Positions 7,848 to 15,815 of a stretch of 16,119 nt of DNA are shown piece after piece. The notes below the pieces were generated by a model. That model had not been told where the DNA came from and searched no databases. It saw only the letters and a program-made list of their open reading frames with translations. The stretch is taken from the NCBI GenBank assembly GCA_031270875.1, contig JAISXC010000240.1:1-16119 (forward strand). Direction: 5' to 3'. This DNA is from Desulfovibrio sp. (GTDB lineage Bacteria; Desulfobacterota; Desulfovibrionia; Desulfovibrionales; Desulfovibrionaceae). Made by a program: the position numbers and the translations under genes. Within the stretch, counting starts at the first letter, position 1. Each line of letters starts with the position of its first letter.

Positions 7848-8336
7848 GTGCAGACCATTATCCTGACGCTGCATATCGTTGTGTGCGTTTTTCTTGTGAT
7901 TCTCATCCTGCTGCAGGCCGGCAAGGAGGGTATGGGCGTTATTTTCGGCGGCGGCAATACCTCTGTTTTCGGCAGCGCCGGCGCCGGGGGGGTTCTGGTC
8001 AAACTGACCACATTGATGGCGGTTATTTTTGTCATTACCTCGTTGAGCTACACGTATGCGACAAGCTCACGGCCGCAGAGCGAATCGGCCGTACTGAATG
8101 TTACCATTGAAGAGTCCGTCGCGCCTGAGGCTGACAAGGCGGCTCCCAAAATGCCGGAAGGCGCTCCGGCAATTGTTCCCCCCGTTTCTTCCCCTGTCGG
8201 CGGCGACAAAAAGCAGAGCGGCGCGATGCCGCTTCCAGTCCCTTCCGGAGAACAAGGCGCCGGACAGCCGCAGGACGCCATGGGGAATCAGGACAGCCGC
8301 AATCCGGCCTCCTCCGATTCCGCCAAGGTAAAATAG
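7848..8336 (+). CDS. secG: Preprotein translocase subunit SecG with long C-terminal tail
   Basis: SecG is the small accessory subunit of the SecYEG channel in the inner membrane. Two helices (about 3-23 and 49-71) flank the family loop GKEGMGVIFGGGNTSVFGSAG (25-45). The GTG at 7848 is preceded by GGGAGGA at ideal spacing and starts the first helix correctly; an ATG at 7776 would add 24 unrelated residues. At 162 residues it is longer than E. coli SecG (about 110). The extra part is a low-complexity Pro/Ala/Gly/Ser-rich tail (about 72-162) with no recognisable domain. Confidence 0.93.
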   Translation: MQTIILTLHIVVCVFLVILILLQAGKEGMGVIFGGGNTSVFGSAGAGGVLVKLTTLMAVIFVITSLSYTYATSSRPQSESAVLNVTIEESVAPEADKAAPKMPEGAPAIVPPVSSPVGGDKKQSGAMPLPVPSGEQGAGQPQDAMGNQDSRNPASSDSAKVK

Positions 8337-8381
8337 CTTTCACGCAAGGCTGCCCTGTGATTCAGCGGCCGGATTTACGCT

Positions 8382-9131
8382 ATGTCCGACAACGCGTTTC
8401 ATGCAGAAAACAACCCCTTCCGCAGGCTGGCTGCAAACCGTTTTCCGGGCAATGTCAAGGATGGCGCGGCGCGGCGCCGGAAAATAAAAATCAAAAAAGA
8501 AAGGGCCCTTCATACAGAAGATGCGGAAAAAACGCGGGATATCGCGCATGAGGATGATGCCGATCTGTTCCTCAGCGCGATAGGCCGGGTGTGCGCGCTG
8601 CCCGCGCGCGGACGCGAGGTGGCGGCAAAACATCTGTCTGCCGCGGCAGCTCCGCCGGGGGCGCCGGCGGCGGCCGAACTGCAAAGGTTTGTGGAAGGCG
8701 GGCTTGAGTTCGCGCTTTCCCTGACGGATGAGTATCTGGAAGGCCATGTCATCGGTCTTGACATGGCGGCCATCAACAAGCTTCGCGCGGGCGCCCTGAG
8801 TCCGGAGGCCCATATTGATCTGCACGGACTCAATGCCGTGCAGGCATTTGAGGCCTTGCGGAGATTCATGCGCGGATGCTGGTACAGGGGCATGCGCACG
8901 GTTCTGGTGGTACCGGGACGCGGACGCAATTCTCCCAACGGAATGGGGGTGTTGCGGGAAAAACTGCCGCATTGGCTGACCCAGGAGCCTTTCAAACGGG
9001 TAGTGCTTGCCTTTTGCACGGCGCTGGCGCATGACGGCGGGCTTGGCGGCATTTACGTGCTTTTGCGCAAATACCGCAAAAAAGGCCGCGTCTGTTGGGA
9101 AAAAATGCCAGCGGACGCTGATTTGTACTGA
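8382..9131 (+). CDS. Smr-domain protein
   Basis: This 249-residue protein has a C-terminal Smr (small MutS-related) domain, a fold found in nucleases acting on DNA or RNA, including SmrB, which cleaves mRNA on collided ribosomes. Seen in sequence: IDLHGL at 145-150, VVPGRGRNS (176-184) followed by GVLR, and AHDGGLGGIYVLLRK (216-230), which are the hallmark blocks. The N-terminal 40 residues are basic (RRRKIKIKKER), and residues 50-140 are helical or low complexity and not recognised. The Shine-Dalgarno is weak. It sits 45 bp after secG and converges with the DUF1992 gene. Mismatch repair or ribosome rescue are both possible roles; neither is shown. Confidence 0.87.
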   Translation: MSDNAFHAENNPFRRLAANRFPGNVKDGAARRRKIKIKKERALHTEDAEKTRDIAHEDDADLFLSAIGRVCALPARGREVAAKHLSAAAAPPGAPAAAELQRFVEGGLEFALSLTDEYLEGHVIGLDMAAINKLRAGALSPEAHIDLHGLNAVQAFEALRRFMRGCWYRGMRTVLVVPGRGRNSPNGMGVLREKLPHWLTQEPFKRVVLAFCTALAHDGGLGGIYVLLRKYRKKGRVCWEKMPADADLY

Positions 9132-9177
9132 AAACAGCCATACGCGAGACTCTGGAGCAGATTGCGCTTGAGATGCT

Positions 9178-9567
9178 CTATTTGCGACCGAGGCGATCCA
9201 GCAGGCGCGCGTAATAGGGGTCATCCCCTTCAAGCCGGATGGATCGCCGATGGCGCATTTGCGCCCGTAAAATCAGAAAACGCAGTTTCTGCATCTGGCG
9301 CAGGCGCTCCTGCTCATCCCCGCAGTGCTCCAGCAGATTGGCCAGTCTGCTGATTTCCTTGCGCTCCGCAAGCTCCGCCGGCAGGCAGCCCGCATTGCGC
9401 AGGATTTTGTAAGCCATGCGCAGCTCTTCAGGCACATGGCTCATATCTTCAATCTCCAAAGGCCGGCCGCTGCCGGGCAGGTTGTCGAATTCGCCATTGT
9501 TTTGAGCCTGCTCAATACGTTTTTCGGCAATCGCCTGGATGACGGAGAATGCGCTCAAATCGTTCAT
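9178..9567 (-). CDS. DUF1992 (DnaJ homologue subfamily C member 28-like) protein
   Basis: This 129-residue protein matches the conserved domain of DNAJC28-like proteins. Its hallmark is an N-terminal AEKRIEQAQNNGEFDNLPG followed by GRPL (14-36), and it ends DPYYARLLDRL. There is no J domain. The start at 9567 (MNDLSAF) is chosen because the domain begins there; an ATG 25 codons upstream lies inside mutS and adds an unrelated stretch. No strong Shine-Dalgarno is seen. It is 31 bp downstream of mutS on the same strand, so likely cotranscribed. The function of the family is unknown. Confidence 0.85.
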   Translation of the reverse strand: MNDLSAFSVIQAIAEKRIEQAQNNGEFDNLPGSGRPLEIEDMSHVPEELRMAYKILRNAGCLPAELAERKEISRLANLLEHCGDEQERLRQMQKLRFLILRAQMRHRRSIRLEGDDPYYARLLDRLGRK

Positions 9568-9598
9568 CTGCGTTATCGTTTTTTGCTGGTTACGGCCG

Positions 9599-12313
9599 TC
9601 ATGATGATTCTGGCGAACCCCAGAGCTTCTTCCACTCCGCAACGAGTTTGAGAGCCTCCAGAGGACTCATGGCCTCCGGATCTGTTTTTCTGAGCCTGTG
9701 CAACAGGGGATGCTCCACCGGCCGCGCGGTCCCGCAAACCTTGGACGGCGCTGTTGACTCCTTCAGACGTGTGTTCGTTTTTGCGGGCCTGCCGAGACCG
9801 GGCAGGGCCATGGCGAGCGCCGCGACCGTCTTGTGATTTTGCGAACGCCCGCGCTCCAGCCGGGCCAGGATGATTTTTGCCCGCTGCACCACCGGTGCGG
9901 GCACACCGGCAAGCCTGGCCACTTCAATGCCGTAGCTGCGGTCTGACGGGCCGGGAACAAGCCTGTGCAGAAAGACAATATCGTTATTGTATTCGCGTAT
10001 GGCTACATTCATGGTAAAAACATGGGGGATGACGCCTTCCAGGGCTGTCAGTTCGTGATAGTGTGTGGCAAAAAGCGTGCGCGGCGAAAGGTTGCCTGTT
10101 TTCGTCAAGTCTTCCACAACGGCCCAAGCCAGAGCAACGCCGTCAAAGGTGCTTGTGCCGCGGCCGATCTCATCCAGGATGATCAGGCTGCGGCGGCCTG
10201 CCTGGCGCAAGATGCGGGCGGTTTCCATCATCTCGACCATGAAGGTGCTTTGGTTTTCCGTCAGGTTGTCCGACGCCCCAACACGGGAAAAAAGTCGATC
10301 AACAATGCCTATGGTCGCCTGCTCGGCGGGCACCAGGGAGCCAATTTGAGCAAGCAGACAGATAAGGGCCACCTGTCTGAGTATGGTGGATTTGCCGGCC
10401 ATGTTGGGGCCTGTGAGCAGGCACAGGCGACGTTTGTGGTCCAGCGAAAAACTGTTGGGAACAAAAACCGCGCCGCCGACGATGCTTTCCACAACAGGGT
10501 GACGGCCTTCACGGATGTCAAGACCGGTATCGTCCGCAAGGGCCGGGCGGCTCCATCTGTTTTTGCGTCCTGTTTCGGCGAGGCCCTGCCAGTAATCAAG
10601 CTGCGCGACGCAATCCGCCGCGTGTAAAATCCGTTCGCGCTGTCGCGCCATATGCTCCCGCAGATCCTGAAAAAGCTTGTATTCAAGGCCGTTGCGGCGC
10701 TCTGTGGCTGAAAGGATTTCCGCCTCAAGCTTTTTAAGTTCTTCCGTTGTGTACCGCTCGGCATTGGCGAGTGTCTGCCGGCGGATGAAGCGGTCAGGCA
10801 ATACCGGCATGTCCGCACTGCGGTACAGCTCATAGTAATAGCCGAAGACGCGATTATAGCCGATTTTCAGTTTGCTGACGCCCGTCGATCTTTGTTCGTC
10901 CTCAAGCATGGCCTGGAGTTTTTCCCCGCCGTGCTCAATCAGGTCAAGAAGGGCGTCAAGATCGGCATGATAGCCCGCTTTGAAGAGCCCCCCCTCCGTG
11001 ATGACCGTGGCCGGGTTTTCAACCAGGGCGGAATACAGGAATTTGGTGCAGTCTTCCAGCGGGTCGCTGTTGTCGGCAAGATGCCTGAGGGCTTCCGGCA
11101 GAGGGACATTGGTTTCATTGCCGGCCTCTCCGGCGGTTGTCGCGGGCTTTGCGACGATGGCGTACAAGTCGGGAAGCGCGGCCAGCGAAGCGCGCAGAGT
11201 TATGAAATCATGCGGCGTTGAGCGGTTCAGGGAAATTCTGGCGCAGATGCGCTCAAGATCTCCAATTTTTTTGAGGAGTGCGCGCGCGGCGGCGCGGACG
11301 TCGTCGTTAGCGCACAAATAGGCCACAGCGTCCTGGATTCTAAGTATGGGGCCTATTTCACGCCAGGGATGGTGGAGCATGTCCTCAAGCAGACGTGAAC
11401 CCATGGGAGTTACGGTTTCGTCAAGCAAATGCCTGAGGGTGCCTTTGCCTTTGCGACCGTTGAGGCGGGTGAAAATTTCCAGATTCGCTCCGGTGGCCTC
11501 GTCGATGATGAGCCGGCGCGACAAATTGAGTATTTCCATGGAATTCAGGTGGTCAGTCGCGCCCATCTGCGTTGTGTCCAGATAACGCAAAAGCGCGCCG
11601 TAGGCGCGCATCAAAGTGTCCTTGCCCTGCAGATCCAAAATGTTCGGATGCCGTACTCCCTGCGTTTCCAATACACGTTCCGTGGCCCGTTTGAGGTCAA
11701 AATCCCTGGAAGGCAGGCGCAGCAGGCGTATCCCTTCAAATTTGCATTGAGGCGGCAGGGCATGGTGTTCGGGGAGCAGCAGTTCCTTTGGGGTGAGTTT
11801 TTGCACCCATTGCCAGAGATCGGCCTGGCGTTTGAATCCAATGCCGGTGCACTGTCCTGTGGAAACATCGGCATAGACAAGGCCGCAATGGCCGTCATGG
11901 GCATTCTCGCAAAGCGCGGCGAGATAGTTGTGGTGTTTCGCGTCAAGAATGTCGTCTTCAAGTACAGTGCCTGGGGTGATGACTCTGGTGACCGCCCGTT
12001 GCACCAGACCTTTTGCCAGCCTGGGCTCTTCCGTCTGGTCGCAGATGGCGACGCTGTAGCCTTTGTTGACAAGCTCTGCGATATAGCCTTGCGCGGAATG
12101 CCACGGTACGCCGCACATGGGCACGGGGTCCGGGGCATTTTTGTTTCTGGCTGTGAGCGTTATCTGCAGTTCCTTGGCGGCGGTAAGCGCGTCATCAAAA
12201 AAGAGTTCGTAAAAGTCGCCCATGCGATAAAAAAGGAGGGCATCAGGGTGCTCTGCCTTGATGCGCCTGTATTGTGCGAACATGGGCGTTGTTTTGGCGG
12301 AGTCATCAGACAT
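9599..12313 (-). CDS. mutS: DNA mismatch repair protein MutS
   Basis: MutS recognises mismatches and small loops and starts repair with MutL. The protein has 904 residues, within the normal 850-900 range. Mismatch-binding FYELF lies at 34-38 (the Phe-x-Glu motif is F34-Y35-E36). The ATPase has Walker A GPNMAGKST (635-643), Walker B LIILDE (710-715) followed by the GRGTSTFDG signature, ENQSTFMVEM (686-695), and the FATHYHEL switch (748-755). A short C-terminal segment (EAMSPLEALKLVAEWKK, 880-896) matches the usual MutS tail. The ATG at 12313 fits the family start, but no Shine-Dalgarno is evident. A perfect hairpin lies 53 bp upstream. It is probably cotranscribed with the DUF1992 gene. Confidence 0.98.
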   Translation of the reverse strand: MSDDSAKTTPMFAQYRRIKAEHPDALLFYRMGDFYELFFDDALTAAKELQITLTARNKNAPDPVPMCGVPWHSAQGYIAELVNKGYSVAICDQTEEPRLAKGLVQRAVTRVITPGTVLEDDILDAKHHNYLAALCENAHDGHCGLVYADVSTGQCTGIGFKRQADLWQWVQKLTPKELLLPEHHALPPQCKFEGIRLLRLPSRDFDLKRATERVLETQGVRHPNILDLQGKDTLMRAYGALLRYLDTTQMGATDHLNSMEILNLSRRLIIDEATGANLEIFTRLNGRKGKGTLRHLLDETVTPMGSRLLEDMLHHPWREIGPILRIQDAVAYLCANDDVRAAARALLKKIGDLERICARISLNRSTPHDFITLRASLAALPDLYAIVAKPATTAGEAGNETNVPLPEALRHLADNSDPLEDCTKFLYSALVENPATVITEGGLFKAGYHADLDALLDLIEHGGEKLQAMLEDEQRSTGVSKLKIGYNRVFGYYYELYRSADMPVLPDRFIRRQTLANAERYTTEELKKLEAEILSATERRNGLEYKLFQDLREHMARQRERILHAADCVAQLDYWQGLAETGRKNRWSRPALADDTGLDIREGRHPVVESIVGGAVFVPNSFSLDHKRRLCLLTGPNMAGKSTILRQVALICLLAQIGSLVPAEQATIGIVDRLFSRVGASDNLTENQSTFMVEMMETARILRQAGRRSLIILDEIGRGTSTFDGVALAWAVVEDLTKTGNLSPRTLFATHYHELTALEGVIPHVFTMNVAIREYNNDIVFLHRLVPGPSDRSYGIEVARLAGVPAPVVQRAKIILARLERGRSQNHKTVAALAMALPGLGRPAKTNTRLKESTAPSKVCGTARPVEHPLLHRLRKTDPEAMSPLEALKLVAEWKKLWGSPESS

Positions 12314-12366
12314 CGCAGTGTGTGGGCCGGCCGGCGGCGAAGGTTGCTTTTCCGGGTTTTATTCTG

Positions 12367-12404
12367 CTGTATTTCGCGCCGCCGGCAGGCGGCGCGAAAT
12401 ACAG
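12367..12404. repeat. Perfect inverted repeat, 17-bp stem with GGCA loop, upstream of mutS
   Basis: Positions 12367-12383 pair without mismatch with 12388-12404 around a 4-base loop (GGCA). The inner part is GC-rich (CGCGCCGCC), and the outer part reads CTGTATTT. No T-run follows on either strand, so a classical intrinsic terminator is unlikely. It lies in the 172-bp gap between the lapA-like gene and mutS, both transcribed leftward, and would form in their shared RNA. Confidence 0.9.
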
Positions 12405-12485
12405 GGGCACCCGTGAATGGCCTTGCCCGCTTTGAAGGCCGACAAACGGGGCTGTCGGGCGTCAGTCGCTGTGGCGGGCTGAACG

Positions 12486-12908
12486 CTAGACTTTATCCGG
12501 GTCAGGGGCTGCCACATCTTCCGGCTGCTTGGCGGCAGTATTGGCACTGCCGGAAAAAGTGTTTTCCGTTTTTCCGAAGGATGTTGAGCGGGTGGATGCT
12601 TCCCCAAGCTTCTTCTGCAGCTTCTCCACCTCGCGTTCCAGGCTCCCGATGCGCCACTTGTTTTTCAGAAGCTTTGCCGAAAGATGCGCCTTGTCCCAGA
12701 CAAGAAGGGAGAGAGCAAGAAGCGCTCCAAGAAAAAAAGCAGTGATGACAGTAAAATAGAAAGGCAATGGGATGGATGACATTGCCGGGATGAAAAAAAG
12801 ATTCAAGGTAAGCACCAAGTTCTGGGAGAGGGCGTTCTGATTTTGAAAAAAGAACACCAAGGCCAGAAAAACAAGCACAACGAGTAACAGTACCTTGAGG
12901 TATCGCAT
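12486..12908 (-). CDS. LapA-domain (DUF1049) membrane protein
   Basis: This is a 140-residue inner-membrane protein of the lipopolysaccharide assembly protein A family. MRYLKVLLLVVLVFLALVFF forms the first helix and is followed by QNQNALSQNLVL, the family's typical turn. A second helix (about 48-72) leads into WDKAHLSAKLL and a predicted coiled coil (about 84-104, LEREVEKLQKKL). The last 40 residues are polar and probably disordered. I chose the ATG at 12908: it lies 7 nt after AAGGAG, whereas the ATG at 12914 lies only 1 nt after it. The gap to the HIT gene is 14 bp, so the two form an operon. Confidence 0.85.
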   Translation of the reverse strand: MRYLKVLLLVVLVFLALVFFFQNQNALSQNLVLTLNLFFIPAMSSIPLPFYFTVITAFFLGALLALSLLVWDKAHLSAKLLKNKWRIGSLEREVEKLQKKLGEASTRSTSFGKTENTFSGSANTAAKQPEDVAAPDPDKV

Positions 12909-12922
12909 GCACATGCTCCTTG

Positions 12923-13435
12923 TTACACGGTTAACGATTGCCCGCCGGAATCATTGTTTTTATACAAATAAGGCCGCAGGGCCGTGTACGTCTGCCGCAG
13001 GTGCTCGGGGATCGTGCGTGTATCGCCGAACACGGCCATGAAGGAGGAATCTCCGTTCCAGCGCGGCACCAGATGGAAGTGCAAATGCTCGCGAATGCCG
13101 GCGCCTGCCGCCTGACCAAGATTCAGACCAATGTTTATACCTTCGCAGCGGAAATGTTCTCTGAGAACGCCTGTGCAGCGTTTGAGCAGATCCATGATTT
13201 CCGTGCTTTCCTCACGGGAAAGTTCGGCAATGTCCATAACGTGCCGGTATGGGCAAACCATGATGTGCCCGTTGTTGTACGGGTATTTGTTCATGACCAC
13301 AAAAGAGAGGCGGCTGCGCAGCAATATCAGGCGGTCATCGTCTTCCTCCTCGGTCGGAGGAAGGCAGAAAACGCAAGTGTCGGGTTTGGGCTCCAGTATG
13401 TATTCCATGCGCCACGGCGCCCACAGCTGCTTCAT
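12923..13435 (-). CDS. HIT-family nucleotide hydrolase/transferase
   Basis: This 170-residue protein has the histidine triad H117-L-H119-F-H121-L-V, preceded by GAGIRE. It also has the conserved NNGHIMVCPYRHV (54-66) and a CVFC pair (21-24) that commonly binds zinc in this family. The MKQLWAPWRMEYI opening is typical of bacterial Ap4A phosphorylase-like or AMP-forming HIT proteins (Fhit/APA branch). The substrate is likely a dinucleoside polyphosphate or nucleotide conjugate; the exact one is not determinable here. It heads the minus-strand series HIT, lapA-like, mutS, DUF1992. Confidence 0.9.
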   Translation of the reverse strand: MKQLWAPWRMEYILEPKPDTCVFCLPPTEEEDDDRLILLRSRLSFVVMNKYPYNNGHIMVCPYRHVMDIAELSREESTEIMDLLKRCTGVLREHFRCEGINIGLNLGQAAGAGIREHLHFHLVPRWNGDSSFMAVFGDTRTIPEHLRQTYTALRPYLYKNNDSGGQSLTV

Positions 13436-13444
13436 GATTCTTCA

Positions 13445-13473
13445 ATCATACACCGTCAGGGGAGGGCTAGCAA
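13445..13473 (-). promoter_or_regulatory. Possible sigma-70 promoter of the HIT gene
   Basis: On the minus strand TTGCTA (13473-13468) and TATGAT (13450-13445) are separated by exactly 17 bp; they match the -35 and -10 consensus at 4/6 and 5/6. The -10 box ends 9 bp before the HIT start codon, so transcripts from it would have almost no leader. Confidence 0.35.
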
Positions 13474-13618
13474 GTGGTTCTCCCAAACAAATTTTGAAAA
13501 CATTGAACCATGGTGTGAAATATGGCATGCCTGTCGACAGTTTCCCTTTTCAAAAAAATGATGTACGCTCGTCCGTGAGAATTTTTTGCCCAACCATCAG
13601 CACAAACCGGAGGAAGCC

Positions 13619-14548
13619 ATGCCTCTTATTGGTCCCAGAGAAATGTTCGAAGCGGCCTATGCCGGGCGATACGCCGTTGGCGCGTTCAACGTAAACAATA
13701 TGGAAATCGTGCAGGGGATCATGCGCGCGGCATCCGAGGAGAAATCCCCCGTAATCCTCCAGGTTTCGGCAGGCGCCCGAAAATACGCCGGCCAGGCGTA
13801 CATCATGAAGCTCGTGGAGGCGGCCCTGTCGGAAGATTCCGCCGTGCCCGTGGTGGTGCATCTTGATCATGGCCCCAGTTTTGAAATGTGCCGTGATTGT
13901 ATTGACGGCGGATTTACCTCGGTAATGATTGACGGTTCCCATTTGTCCTATGAGGAGAATGTCGCGCTGACCAAAAAAGTGGTGGATTACGCCCATGCGA
14001 AAAAGGTCTGGGTGGAGGCGGAACTCGGCAAACTCGCCGGAGTGGAAGAACATGTGCATTCCAGCGAGCATGTATATACCGACCCGGAGCAGGCTGTGGA
14101 TTTTGTGCGCAGAACGGGGTGCGACTCCCTGGCCGTTGCCATCGGCACAAGCCACGGAGCGTACAAATTCAAAGGCGAGGCCAGGCTGGACTTTGAACGG
14201 CTTGAGGCCATAAGCGGCAAACTGCCCGGTTATCCGCTGGTTTTGCACGGCGCGTCCAGCGTGCCGCAGGATTTCGTTGCCCTTTGCAACAAGTATGGCG
14301 GGCAAGTGGGAGGCGCGAAGGGAGTGCCGGAAGATATGCTGCGCAAGGCGGCCACTCTGGGCGTGTGCAAAATCAATGTGGATACGGATATCCGTTTGGC
14401 GCTCACGGCCTCCATACGGCAGTTCCTGGCCGAGCGGCCGGAGCAGTTTGACCCGAGGGCATACCTGTCGCCCGCCAGGGAGGCCGTCAGAAATATGGTT
14501 GCGCATAAAATCCGCAATGTCATGGGGTCTTCCGGAAAGGCCCGATGA
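13619..14548 (+). CDS. fba: Class II fructose-1,6-bisphosphate aldolase
   Basis: This zinc-dependent enzyme reversibly cleaves fructose 1,6-bisphosphate to dihydroxyacetone phosphate and glyceraldehyde 3-phosphate. The protein has 309 residues, as usual for class IIB. HLDHG (81-85) supplies the catalytic Asp83 and zinc ligand His84. EAELGKLAGVEE (133-144), AIGTSHGAYKFKG (174-186, zinc ligand His179) and VLHGASSVP (208-216, zinc ligand His210) follow, then the phosphate-site block KINVDTDIRLA (251-261). The ATG at 13619 follows GGAGGA at good spacing and matches the family start; an ATG 11 codons upstream does not. It is followed by gap, with which it likely forms an operon. Confidence 0.97.
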   Translation: MPLIGPREMFEAAYAGRYAVGAFNVNNMEIVQGIMRAASEEKSPVILQVSAGARKYAGQAYIMKLVEAALSEDSAVPVVVHLDHGPSFEMCRDCIDGGFTSVMIDGSHLSYEENVALTKKVVDYAHAKKVWVEAELGKLAGVEEHVHSSEHVYTDPEQAVDFVRRTGCDSLAVAIGTSHGAYKFKGEARLDFERLEAISGKLPGYPLVLHGASSVPQDFVALCNKYGGQVGGAKGVPEDMLRKAATLGVCKINVDTDIRLALTASIRQFLAERPEQFDPRAYLSPAREAVRNMVAHKIRNVMGSSGKAR

Positions 14549-14632
14549 TGTTGTCGTGGCGGACAGAGAGGCTTTGGTGTGGAAATCGGTATTTCAGGAA
14601 TGTTGCTGAAGACTTCAAAGGTGCGCGAATAT

Positions 14633-15658
14633 ATGGCAGGGCGAATAGGAATAAACGGTTTTGGCAGGATTGGCCGCTACCTTGTGAGGCTTCTGGCGGA
14701 TGACCGGGATGTCGGGGTTGCGGCTGTAAACGCCCGCGCGGACAACGCCGCGCTGGCCTATCTTTTCAAATATGACTCCGCATACGGCATTTTTCCCGGC
14801 AGCGTCGGGCATGATGAAAACGGTCTTGTCATCAACGGCCGTCATATCGCGGTAACGCGATGCAAGGCCGGGGAATGGCGGTGGAACGAACTCGGCACGC
14901 CCCTGGTTGTGGAGAGCACCGGCACCATCAAGGACAGGGACGGTCTGGCCCGCCATCTTGCCTGCGGCGCGAAAAAAGTGATCATCTCCGCGCCGGCCGC
15001 GGATGCGGACGCCATGATCGTCATGGGCGTAAATCATCATGTGTATGACGGCGCGAAACACGAAATTATTTCCGCCGCATCCTGTACGACAAACTGTCTC
15101 GCGCCGGCGGCAAAAGTGCTGCATGAGAATTTCGGGATACGTCACGGGCTGATGACCACCGTCCATTCCTTTACCATGAGCCAGCGCATTCTGGACGGCA
15201 CCCACAGGGACTGGCGGCGCGGACGTACCGCCGCGGCCTCAATGGTGCCTTCCAGCACGGGCGCGGCAAAGGCCGTGGGCCTTGTCATTCCGGAACTGAA
15301 CGGGAAACTGAACGGCATGTCCGTGCGTGTGCCCACCATCAGCTGCTCCCTTGTGGATTTGACGTGTGAAGTGGAAAAAGCCTGTGACGCCGCCGCCGTC
15401 AATGCTGCTCTCAAGGACGCCAGCGAAGGGCTCCTCAGGGAGAACATGGGATTTACCGAAGAACCGCTCGTCTCCATCGACTTCAAGGGCAGCACATACG
15501 GCGGAGTCGTTGATGCCCTGTCAACGCAGGTTCTTGACAAAACGATGGTCAAGCTGCTCATCTGGTACGACAACGAGGCCGGTTTCACCAATCAGCTCGC
15601 GCGTCTTGCGCGTATGGTCGCCAAAGACTGCCGTCAGCCTGAAAACTTTCTGCCGTAA
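14633..15658 (+). CDS. gap: Type I glyceraldehyde-3-phosphate dehydrogenase
   Basis: This 341-residue enzyme links glyceraldehyde 3-phosphate and 1,3-bisphosphoglycerate. The Rossmann motif is GINGFGRIGR (6-15). The catalytic Cys151 is in SAASCTTNCLAP, His178 is in TTVHSFT, and the C-terminus has WYDNEAGF (311-318). After VAAVN (29-33), where NAD-specific enzymes carry Asp, the sequence reads ARADN, so cofactor use may be NADP or dual. The S-loop (HRDWRRGRTAAASMVP, 191-206) also departs from the usual LRRARAAALNIIP. The ATG at 14633 follows AAAGGTG and starts at the family position. An ATG 18 codons upstream adds unrelated residues. It lies 84 bp after fba and is closed by a strong terminator. 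Confidence 0.96.
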   Translation: MAGRIGINGFGRIGRYLVRLLADDRDVGVAAVNARADNAALAYLFKYDSAYGIFPGSVGHDENGLVINGRHIAVTRCKAGEWRWNELGTPLVVESTGTIKDRDGLARHLACGAKKVIISAPAADADAMIVMGVNHHVYDGAKHEIISAASCTTNCLAPAAKVLHENFGIRHGLMTTVHSFTMSQRILDGTHRDWRRGRTAAASMVPSSTGAAKAVGLVIPELNGKLNGMSVRVPTISCSLVDLTCEVEKACDAAAVNAALKDASEGLLRENMGFTEEPLVSIDFKGSTYGGVVDALSTQVLDKTMVKLLIWYDNEAGFTNQLARLARMVAKDCRQPENFLP

Positions 15659-15687
15659 AAAAGCCCGCGGGCGGTCGCGGGCTTTTT
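15658..15687 (+). terminator. Intrinsic terminator after gap (bidirectional)
   Basis: AAAAAGCCCGCG (15658-15669) pairs with CGCGGGCTTTTT (15676-15687) around a 6-base loop, starting at the last base of the gap stop codon. The GC-rich stem runs into a T-run on the plus strand and, because of the A-run, also on the minus strand. It should end the fba-gap transcript. Confidence 0.93.
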
Positions 15688-15694
15688 ATTGCCC

Positions 15695-15733
15695 CGCTTG
15701 TCCGGGCGGAAAATTTTGCCGCCCGGACAAGCG
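15695..15733. repeat. Second inverted repeat, 15-bp stem, right after the gap terminator
   Basis: Positions 15695-15709 pair perfectly with 15719-15733 (core TCCGGGCGG with CCGCCCGGA); the 9-base centre contains AAAATTTT. No T-run follows on either strand. It sits 7 bp past the gap terminator and 82 bp before the flagellin promoter. Confidence 0.85.
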
Positions 15734-15815
15734 AAATCATGCGCATTTCTTTCGTGAATTTTAAAAAATCATAAAGCGCGAACAGATAGCGGCAGGAAAA
15801 TTTTTCCGGCCGGTC

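Noticed and set aside
9132..9177. Searched for a terminator between the convergent Smr and DUF1992 genes
   Set aside because: The 46-bp gap holds no stem followed by a T-run on either strand.
8340..9233. 297-codon minus-strand frame opposite the Smr gene
   Set aside because: The plus strand encodes a clear Smr domain; this frame has no recognisable domain.
11429..12745. 438-codon plus-strand frame opposite mutS and the lapA-like gene
   Set aside because: It spans two real minus-strand genes and the hairpin gap between them; no family resemblance and no ribosome-binding site.
13531..13540. Perfect 10-bp palindrome CTGTCGACAG upstream of fba
   Set aside because: It could be an operator, but a single 10-bp palindrome is too short and no second site or overlapping promoter was found. 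I also found no convincing fba promoter boxes in this gap.
15772..15798. Second sigma-28-like match TAAAGCGC-N11-GGCAGGAA before flagellin
   Set aside because: The -10 half matches poorly (about 4 of 8); the site at 15816-15842 is clearly better.
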